A DNA stretch of 64,000 bases from Ctena decussata (Eukaryota; Mollusca; Bivalvia; Lucinida; Lucinidae). Each line of letters opens with the position of its first letter. Position 1 is the stretch's first letter. Location of the stretch: contig OZ022500.1 in NCBI GenBank assembly GCA_963989385.1, positions 16,568,460 through 16,632,459 of the forward strand. The letters are read 5' to 3'. Both the position numbers and the translations under genes were made by a program. Positions 55,146 to 64,000 of the stretch are shown piece after piece. A model generated the notes under the pieces. It did not search any database. It was given only the letters and a program-made list of their open reading frames with translations, and was not told the DNA's origin.

Positions 55146-55639
55146 AAAAAAAACCCCGGAAATATGTAGTTTCATGAAAAAAGTAGATACATGTGATATA
55201 AATCTGTTGTTAAATAAAATGCTTCATTCTGCAGAAATATTCATAAAAATATAAATTGTTAGTTAAAGTTATTAAAAATCTAACATAGTTTCTTTCATAT
55301 GTTGTTTAAGCTTTACCAAGAGCTCATTAGCTCATGTGCTACTTGCCTTTACCTACTGACTATAGATTCTTATTATTTTCATATGGTATGGTTATTTTAT
55401 CATAATCTCAAGCAGTGCATCAATTAGCACAGTCTGGAAAAGGGTCTTACTGGAGATTACAGTAATTACTTGGGTCATTATCTAATAATATCAAAGAGCA
55501 CGGATCCGTGCTTTTTTCTACCCTTGTTCCCTTCCCTGAATACGGATCAAATACTGAGATTAAAGTCACCATAGTCCTATCGGTGGTAAATATCGTCGAA
55601 GCACAAATCTTTATAAAATTGGTACAGTCCTCAGAATTG

Positions 55640-55955
55640 ATGATAATATGTCGGTTGTTGTGCTTTTTGTGTCATATAAACGGCAAAAAAGAAGGAATAA
55701 AGTACTTTGAAAAAAATGACAAGTTTTTCCGGAAAAACACGGTTTTCGTTTCTGGTTCCCCGTTGGGCTATTAACTTACACAACAGCGAGACAAGAAATG
55801 AGATCCTCTCCTTACATTGTATTTTTATCCACGGTAAAACACTGTACATTTTTTTTTTACCTCTTGTACCTTGTATTGTTACCAATTGTACCTTGTATTT
55901 TTACTATGTAATGAAACGTATGAAATCGAAAGTATATCATTTTAGTTGCCAACAA
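55640..55955 (-). repeat. dispersed repeat family (GCTCAACGGGGAACCAG), copy 3, inverted
   Basis: On the minus strand: GGCAACTAAAATGATATACTT, AAAAATACAAGGTAC, TCTCATTTCTTGTCTCG and CCAACGGGGAACCAGAAACG. The three copies share order and spacing. Confidence 0.65.
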
Positions 55956-57032
55956 AAATGATCTAGATACTTTTTCAAATCGTTTTTATGAGAACCCCAA
56001 GGACGTTTTAATTTTTCAAAGCAGGCCAATCACGATCATATACAATGAAGAAACTGCAGTGAGAAGCTTGCAGCGATACTTCACGACAAAATAGTTCATG
56101 CTGATAGAGCAATGGGGCCTTTAAGCAAAGTGAGCACAAAGCAAGATCAAAAGTGAATAGGAAAATTCTCAGGAACTGACAATATTCAATCCCAGATCCC
56201 ATCCAAGACACCATGTTGGAAAAGACAGCTCAAAATTAGTCACCACCAAAGACATCATCAGCGGCAGCCATGTGAACAGCCATTTCAAATGTAGGTGGTC
56301 ACCAGGCTAGCCTTAACATCACAATTAATATATCAATAACAGACACAGCAACAAACAACGCATAAAACAACCAAGAAGAAGCAAAGCAGAAGAGCCGCCT
56401 TGGGACGGCCAGTTATGGAATTACCGCGGGGTTGAACCGGTTTGCGGTCGCGATCAACGTTTGCGTGGAAGATCCCAAGCTAATAGTTATCCCGTCGATA
56501 AAATTTTAAAAACACATAACGAAGTTTATGATATCTATAACCTTGTTTGAGAAGTTTTGCTGTTTTGCTGTCAAAACTTTATTATGAATATTAGAGTCAT
56601 CAACATGACTGGACACTCTAACAAAACGAATTATAGTCCGGGGGCATATGTAGTTCCCGTGAGCATTCGTGTTAATTTTAAGCAACATTCATGTATATTA
56701 ACTCCATCAGTGATGGGTACACAATTGAAAAACACATGTTACCATTTTTTCTAATGACTCTTTGGCCGTAACGATCGATAACATACTTTATTACCTTTTT
56801 ATTATATGACCAAGATGTAACACACAATTTCCTTGGCTTATTTGACGTCATGCGCCGGTCAATATTTTGTGATATTCACCGGCCAGTCAGTGAATATTAC
56901 TTTGACGCTGACGTCATCGTATTTTCGTGACGTAACGTCTGATGTACCTTAATGTTAATGGCGTAACGTCGCGAGATAATACCATGTAGTACTACTTACC
57001 TCGTATTAAAGGAAACCGTATTTAGAATTATC

Positions 57033-57191
57033 ATATAATAAAACAATTGTTGACCTCTGTTTCGGTGAATATACAGTTTTATTGACCTTCAAACATAACA
57101 TATTGACCTCCGCTTCGCGTCGGTCAATATGTTATTTGCAGGTCAATAAAATTGCATATTCACCTCAACAAAGGTCAATAATTGTATAATA
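57033..57191. mobile_element. palindromic MITE (TATTGACC repeats)
   Basis: TTATCATATAATAAAACAAT at the left and TATTGACC-rich arms (GTGAATATACAGTTTTATTG and CAATAAAATTGCATATTCAC) are inverted around CCTCCGCTTCGCGTCGG. The same GTCAATAT / CACCGG motifs recur in a smaller palindrome at 56850-56900. Confidence 0.75.
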
Positions 57192-57639
57192 TGTATTTGC
57201 GTTAAAATAATGTAATGTCAAGGTAGGCTCCTTCTGTTTTATTTCTAGTCTTGTTTTTTCTTTATAATCATCTGCAAGTATTAGAAAATACAGGTAAGTT
57301 TTTTTTCATCATTAACTGCCACAAGTTGTAACGTAAATAACTTTGATTTTTAACATAGTCCATTATAATACAACTTCCAGTATTACTTCAGTGTCTCTCA
57401 CAGAACATTTATAAATATAATAACCTGGTAGTTGTTATGGAATACTGTTTACTTGGAGCTACCAGTCTTATCACCAAGTGGTTTAAGGGCTTCATGAGGT
57501 GTGTTTTATACGTGACGGAACTAAGAATATTTCAAATTGTAATAAATAAAGACGTGACAGATTCAGAACAGGCACACCAGCTTTTGCTGTATGCTTATTT
57601 GTTAAAGCATAAACCAAAAGTTTTATTGATGTTATTGCC

Positions 57640-57800
57640 CAGCTACTAGTCCTTGAGATGACCCAGCTAAATTTTCGTTTGGCTGCACCCCAGAGGGGAC
57701 AAAGGTTTTATGGTATCATTTTAAAGGTATGAATGTAAGCTTTCAGAATCAGCTTGTCTTCTACTTGTGGAGGTGTCCGTTTGGGTTGTAGACACGTTTT
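57640..57800. repeat. repeat half A (GGCTGCACCCC...), inverted relative to 61800-61970
   Basis: GGCTGCACCCCAGAGGGGAC, AAAGGTTT, GCTTTCAGAATCAG, CTTGTCTTCTACTTGT and GTGTCCGTTTG appear in this order. The same landmarks occur on the opposite strand at 61800-61950. Confidence 0.6.
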
Positions 57801-58520
57801 TGTAAAGGTACCCTCCGTCACCTTTTTCTCGTCAATATAACAGAAATGCCAATATCTACATGTTGTAAATACTAATCAGAGCCCATTTCATGTATGTATA
57901 GAGCTGGTAACAGATTCCGTTCTCTAAAGTGGAGCTCTAGTACGTAGTATTTGCAGAAAGTCCTGTAAAAATGGTGTTGACTAACATCTGTTAACCCTCT
58001 GACTGCTTGGCTTAAGCCTGTGCCTGTAAATTACATTATGTTACTTGTGAATATTTCCACACTATTAAGGTAAATCAGTTTGTTATGTTTCCTGCTAGCA
58101 TTTGCCCATTGCGCTTTCTTAAGGAATTGGAAAAATAACAATCTGCTTGATTTCTTTTGTTATGTAGGTCACGTTAACAACAATGTTTCATATTATTCCA
58201 TTCAAGTAAACTAATCAACGATCCCAAGTATTTTCAAAACCTCTCATATTATATTCTGACCAATTTTATCAACTGTGGTTGCTTAAGACTTGTTGACACT
58301 TTTACAATTTAGGTTTACGGTGTCACTTTGTGTGTTTTATACGTGACAAAATTAGAATATACCAATCTTATAATGATTGTAACTTGGACAAATTTTGAAC
58401 ACAATCAGTTTTGTTGTAGTGTTCTAGATTCTTGTTGTATAAATCAACAAATTTACTGTTGTACTTTCCCAACTCAGCATACTTGCTGTCTTTCTTTTGG
58501 CACAAGATTCTTGATAATTA

Positions 58521-58580
58521 GTCTTAAAACAAACCAAAGACATTACATAAGTCTTAAAACAAACCAAATACATTACATAA
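58521..58580 (+). repeat. two tandem copies of a 30-bp unit
   Basis: GTCTTAAAACAAACCAAAGA.. repeats after 30 bp with one difference (AAAGAC versus AAATAC). Confidence 0.9.
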
Positions 58581-58599
58581 AGTCACTGTAGTTGTAGGT

Positions 58600-60960
58600 C
58601 AGCATTTTTTATGTATGAATCAAATCAAATGACAAACAGTAAGCAGTTGGTCTAGTAAGGAAACTGCCTCATCAGCTTTGTGCATGAATTTTTCATGTAG
58701 AAATGCCTAGTTTCACTGGTAATCTACATTACATGTACAAATTGTTATAGTGTTTATTAAAATGATTTGGATTTTAAGAGCATGCAAAGAGAAATACTGT
58801 TGAAAAGAGAAATGCAAACTGACAATAAAAGTTTTTTTTTCTTTTTGACTGAATGTTAGTTTAACATTTTCTTGTTGAGCACGTTTGTTTTTGTTAAGAT
58901 TATAGGGACAGTTTACGTTACGAAGGAAACTGTTCTTGCTAAACTGAAATTTTTAGATAAGATCGGGAAATAATTATATTATGTCAAAGATTATATTGAA
59001 TTGTCTATTTATGTTCCTAACGATGATGTCTCAGTTAAGCAGGACTTTTGGAGTATAATATTAGAAACATGAAAATGAAATTACTGTACTAGTGATGTGA
59101 GGAGACGAGTAATTTGCTATGCAGCAAGCTAGAGTTGGTCTCTAGAAATATTTCCCTTTATGATTGTCTTAATTCCAGTAATACTACTTTTGCCTTTTTC
59201 TTGTGTAACAAATACTTTTCAACAGTACTTTAAAGAGTTGCTAAAGCATGGAACCATATGTTCTTTTTATTGACAAAGGTGTTTTTGTTTTCTTTAATTA
59301 TTTTTTTTTCAAGTTGAGGTATCAGTAGTAGGATTAGTTTAAATGGTTCGATCAATGTGTATTTGCAAATGAAAAGGGACAGAAAATATTAATTTAGGAC
59401 AATGATGATGTGGGCTTTATTGGCCAAGCTAATGTGTCTGTTTCTCCTATAATGGTTTGCAGCATGATAAGAGAAGAAAATGCAGCAAAACACAACGGGT
59501 AACATTTATAACCATTTTGTCGAGCAATTCACTGATACATCCCACCAAATATATAGTAATATGGCATTTTGAGTAAGCCTTAAACAAATAATATAGGTAA
59601 TTTATAATTTTACTTATCAGGGATTAACACAAAACGTTATTTTTATTATCTCGCCTTAAACAGCCTATTTTGTTGCAATTATTTTAGGGTGACTTATTTA
59701 CAGCATCCTTTGCCAGACATAACGAATAAAGATGATACAACATTTTGGCTGTATCCAAACTAATAATAAAGCAATATATGTATTGAAAGTTGTTTGAATG
59801 TTATCAGTCTTTCATAAAAGTTTATGCACTGCTAAAAGCATAACGGAATAAGCAAAGGGCATGAAAATAACCTGGTCAGGAAAAAAATGGTAATATGATG
59901 GTGATAAATAGAGCTTGGGAACAGATGGATTATGGGAAACTCTAAGTTTTGTTCTAAGCTTCAAAGTTTAAGGCCTCAGATCTAAAAGATTTGCTATTGG
60001 TTGGGTTAACATCAGTAATATGCTGCTGTATTAATGACGAGGGCTATACAAACAGGTAACGTTGATTACAGCTCAGAAGGTAAACGTTTTACTACAGTTA
60101 AATGCGCACCAATATATATACTTGCTGAATCTGATTTAAATGTTTGTTTTAAATGCTTGTTTTAGTATTGTTGCTATAGTGGTACATTTGTAAAGGAGTA
60201 AGAGCAAACTACTTCATATTTAAAGACCCCCATGTGTCTTATTAAGATGTTTAAACTATAATACATGTATTTGAATCTGAGTTCTTAAGTGTATATATAC
60301 GGACGACAACCAACCAAACTTAAGTATATAATGAAGCACTGAAAGGTAGATTGTGGGCCGCAAATGACCCTTTACACATAATTTTACACATTTTATCCTC
60401 GGACCATTGAAGCTAAATTAAATTATGTATAGACTACAACTATGTTACTCAACGTTACTGCTAGACTTCCGTTTAAAATCCATCTAACTCAGATTATTAT
60501 AATTTGAAGACATATAAAATTCGTAGCTCGATAAAGTGACGTCTGTGTAGGGCTACTTAAGATTAAGTATAATCACAATGAAGAAACACTATCGACAATT
60601 TGAACTTTCATCTGTGTCTAACAGTCATTCGTCGAATTTGTATGAATTCTTACAAAATAAATTGCATTCTCGATTCAGCTGATTTGCAAGTGCTACATAA
60701 CTCTCATTTAAACGGTGTCAATCAGTTCTGTCGATAAGGCATGATTTGAAAATGCATGCTAGTATATGTTCAATGAGAATCTAAACTATAAACTTTAAAT
60801 TACAAGTTATTAAGATCCTGGTTGTTTAATTGTATTTGTGTCGTTGTTATCTACGTTACACATCTTATATGATTGCTATTGCTTTTAAAAACACTATATT
60901 GCTTTATTTATTAAAATAAATGCAATATATAACAGGACTGAATAATGTTTTCTGCCTCTC
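58600..60960. other. no recognisable feature
   Basis: AT-rich sequence without a convincing exon, RNA gene or strong repeat. A short block at 60045-60085 (ACAGGTAACGTTGATTACAGC) resembles 63450-63490, probably a small dispersed repeat. Confidence 0.6.
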
Positions 60961-60969
60961 ATGACTCTG

Positions 60970-61215
60970 TTAGTTGGTTGGTTGGTTTTGGTTTAAAGAC
61001 TCTTTGAGACAGTATTTCAGTCTATATTGAACTGCCTCTAAAAAGAGAGGGAGAAAGAAAAGGGATAATGGACGAGAGAAAATATATGCAAAACTACCAT
61101 CTGCACCTACTGGAAGCACAGTAGGCCATTGTCCTATAGTAATCCAAATTTATAGGACATACCGGCATTGAAATTTACCCAGCTCCATCGCCCGACCCGA
61201 ACAACCCTTAAAATT
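60970..61215 (+). repeat. dispersed repeat (GAGACAGTATTTCAGTCTATAT), copy 2
   Basis: A (GTTG)n lead, then CTTTGAGACAGTATTTCAG, GAGGGAGAAAGAA, GGACGAGAGAAAA, GCACCTACTGGAAGC and ACAGTAGGCC, in the same order as 9414-9660. Confidence 0.6.
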
Positions 61216-61799
61216 TGTGTGCTAGGCATGTAATATAGCTAGGCATGTGATATATTTTATACAAATAAAATGAAACAACTTAAACGATTTTTGTTACTAT
61301 CCTGTAAACAAGTGTTCTTCACTGTAGAAACAATGTAATTGCAAAACGGTGTTTTCTTTTTAAGTTTTGTCCACCATGTGGAGCGACAAAGACATTCACT
61401 ACCATCTATACCTATAAAACTGATGAGTATTGATCAGTGTCATTTCTACGCCCAGTAGCATAGATAGATCACAATTGCTGAAATAGCAAACAGAATTAAG
61501 TACACCATGCTGAAAGCTAATATAAACATGTATAGTAAAATAAAACTAACATTTTGGATAAACTTTAATTGTGTTTGCCATTAATGCATTTTCAGTGGCC
61601 GCCATTTTGAAATTCAAGATGGCCGCCATGAACAAACTTTTCTAGCTTTGTATCCACGTTTAAACTGCTAACAATAGCTTTGTCAATCATTGTGCCAAAC
61701 TTCATGCTTTTATCAAATAAATGTACAATGTTTTCATATATCTGCCCTGGTATGGTGTCAATTTTATGGTTGACAAACTCGCTTATGCTGGCAAGAGGG

Positions 61800-61970
61800 T
61801 GGGTCTGTTCCAAGTTGTCTAAAATGCAAACGGACACATGTACAAGCGGAAGACAACAGAATTGAAATCTGCACTTTCTGAGCTTTCAAATGAGACTAAG
61901 AAACCTTTGTCCCTCTCGGGGTGCAGCCAAATCGATTTTTAAGCGACTTTTTGATTTCCATATTAAGGAC
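61800..61970. repeat. repeat half B, inverted relative to 57640-57800
   Basis: The complement of half A: GGAAGACAACAGAATTGAAAT, CTGAGCTTTC and AACCTTTGTCCCTCTCGGGG then TGCAGCC. An 81-codon minus-strand open frame at 61592-61837 crosses the neighbouring AAGATGGCCGCC sequence and is not recognised. Confidence 0.6.
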
Positions 61971-61974
61971 TATA

Positions 61975-64000
61975 CTCAATTTTACGATTCTTGAGACAGT
62001 TACATACGTGAGATCTTTGTATATGAAGCAAAAACTGCTATAACAGATTTATTGCTTTAAAGAAAAAATCTGCAATCATAAACCGGCACTTGATTTGTAT
62101 AAAGGCACCAAATAAAGTGATAAAGTCAGTTTGATGAAGGTGAAACCTGATCGGCGATTGTCTTGGTAAGTTAAACATTACCAGTAATCAGAAATTCAAA
62201 ATATTATTGAAAAGATCTAGTACAATTAACATACAAATTGTAAGACTCTAAAACAGAAATACAACCCGACCGTTGACGAGTGAAGCCACACTGTTATCTA
62301 ACAAAGCGAACGGGAACATTTGCTGACAGAGGATACTTACGTTCGTAAGACTATCACGTAGTTTACATGACCAAGGGGGACATTTTTGTTCAGTTTAAGT
62401 CGAGTAATAAACCCCGGGTTAAAACATTGCATAGTAGTTCATTACATACGAGTAGGTATATATGGTCTACGTATATAGTTCCTAACGGTAATGTACTAGT
62501 TGGGACCTTAAGAGTACAGTGTCACAGACAATTATTATAAGTAGAAGGAAAAGAATAAAAGAAAGTCGTTTCACGGGCTATCACAGCAAAGTAGAAATAC
62601 ATGTATACATATACTTTTTGAAAGATTATCTTTACTTCCATGCTATTTTTCCCCTTTTCTTACTAATATGATTATATACAACCTTCTCTTAAAAGAATTG
62701 ATTCAGCATGGAACCTATGCTTACTTTTGATTTTGATCTAAGCCACAGTAAAGATGACAAAGTATTTGCTGTAGGATATTGCTGCTCAGTTGTTCCTAAT
62801 AATGTATTGAACCATAATTTTACTTTGCAGCAATATAACAAAACAAAGAGAAAGGAAGGAGTAACGAAACAACCAGTTACTGAGTAGTTTATATATTTCT
62901 CAAACCTTATATCATGTATATGCTCAGACAATAATATATTAGTTCTGAATTGCAAGGAAGCAAATGATACACGTAATGCATACTTTACATATCAAATAAA
63001 TAACCTTAATACCTGATTTTCAAATGATTTCATTGACTTTGAACATATTACCATATTGCTTAGCAATAATCACGGAAATAAACTTCTTATTTATTAAATC
63101 TTACTGCTATCCTGAATGATCTTTGTTCAGATATTTTAAATACAGTAAGAAAATGCAGCTTTATGACGCTAGTAATATCAATACAACAACTGAAGAAATA
63201 TACATATTAAAAGTTGAATGATCAAAATTAAATTATACTTTTGCTACATTAACCTGTTTGTGATAATGTATCAGAACACAGACAGGAGTGTACAGAATTA
63301 CCTGACCAAATAAATCTTGGTAATGTTACAATGAGCGATACATATCGGGCACAGACCGATAATAAGACACTCTGTGTTTCATAAAAAACATAATTTTTCA
63401 TTGTTACATTGTCACAGTGATAATAATATGTTAGTCTAACCGATGGGAGCAATACAAACGGGTAACGTTGTTTACAGTTCAGCATGTAAGCAATAATAAT
63501 GGGATTAACACAATCTTGCTTATGAGGTAGTACTCTGCAAAGGGCTGTTGAATGAGAATGCAATCCACATTATAGCAATAAGGGTGTTAATAACGGTCGA
63601 CTGAGCCGATACTTCTGTCAGTTGCCTTAGCTGACAGGTTCTTTTGATTGGCTCGGTCGATAGCGCAGGTAGGGAAATAGGTATCACCTCTGTGACAGTT
63701 CTAAACACAGACATAAATCACTTATGTCCTAATATCAACTTATACATATTTTCCTTGTCGCATGTAATTTTAAATAATGAGTTTTGTGATGTTGCTATAA
63801 GTCAGAATAAATGTAAAGAAAGTTCTTCATGCTTCAGATGTAAAGATCTATATGCGTCTTGGTGAGTTCTAATGTGAATATGAATAGCAAACTTTGCCGT
63901 CTTAGTACTGGTGGTAAGTTAAATGTCCTCTGGTATCTGAGAATTAAGCCTTTGAAAACAGCTTTCTCAATAAAAAAACAATCTCTGATAGATAACAAAC
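61975..64000. other. no recognisable feature
   Basis: AT-rich sequence. A GTTAGTCTAAC-like motif and a short inverted pair CTGTCAGTTGCC..AGCTGACAG at 63616-63638 are the only structures noticed. No exon was recognised. Confidence 0.55.

Overview
The window looks like nuclear DNA of a marine invertebrate, most likely a heterodont bivalve mollusc. This rests on intron-split genes with GT/AG junctions, AT-rich intergenic DNA with microsatellites, and a very dense load of short palindromic transposons and tRNA-derived SINEs of a kind common in bivalve genomes. The species assignment is inference. There is no operon structure, rRNA, CRISPR array or bacterial signal.

Two host genes can be supported. 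(1) Plus strand, about 11.4-26.0 kb: the 3' part of a secreted GH18 chitinase, spliced from small exons at 11392-11466, 12576-12698, 14273-14421, 18020-18207, 20249-20974 and 25833-26017. All intron phases agree. The exons encode the end of the GH18 barrel, a Ser/Thr/Gln linker, a CBM14 chitin-binding domain, a long Thr-rich mucin-like repeat and a terminal CBM14 domain. I could not find the exons with the catalytic DxxDxDxE motif in the 11 kb upstream, so the gene either starts before the window or is a partial copy. (2) Minus strand, 49506-50132: a compact intronless gene for a secreted intradiol ring-cleavage dioxygenase with all four Fe(III) ligands intact. It belongs to a bacterial/fungal-type enzyme family that is rare in animals.

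The rest is mostly mobile DNA. 0-11 kb: a foldback element, SINE-like pieces, a threefold tandem duplication (6.4-8.2 kb), a palindromic GTCGAC minisatellite (8.46-8.83 kb) and a hairpin-bearing tandem array (10.0-11.4 kb) that runs into the first visible chitinase exon. 12.8-25.7 kb: chitinase introns carrying a TTAA-flanked element, a foldback element, a pogo-like MITE, a Harbinger-type MITE with TAA duplications, an AC microsatellite and a GGAACGAAAT minisatellite. 26-28.2 kb: a SINE remnant and a degenerate 75-80 bp tandem array. 28.6-32.4 kb: a decayed LINE (endonuclease plus reverse transcriptase). 33.1-34.6 kb: a MULE-like element nested in a palindromic repeat. 35-37.1 kb: nested SINEs and a long dispersed repeat. 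37.6-39.7 kb: a decayed THAP plus DDE (ISL2EU/Harbinger-like) transposase. 40-48.9 kb: a dense field of palindromic MITEs from at least six families. 51-57 kb: more repeats, including GGATATCC arrays. 57.2-64 kb: mainly featureless AT-rich DNA with a few dispersed repeats.

The most informative novelty is the target-site behaviour of the palindromic elements. A 144-bp foldback family sits between CCTGG/CCAGG copies in all three insertions, two of which interrupt recognisable transposon reading frames. A 333-bp foldback family with CACAG ends makes 5-bp duplications. An 864-bp inverted-repeat element lies exactly between TTAA sites at two loci.
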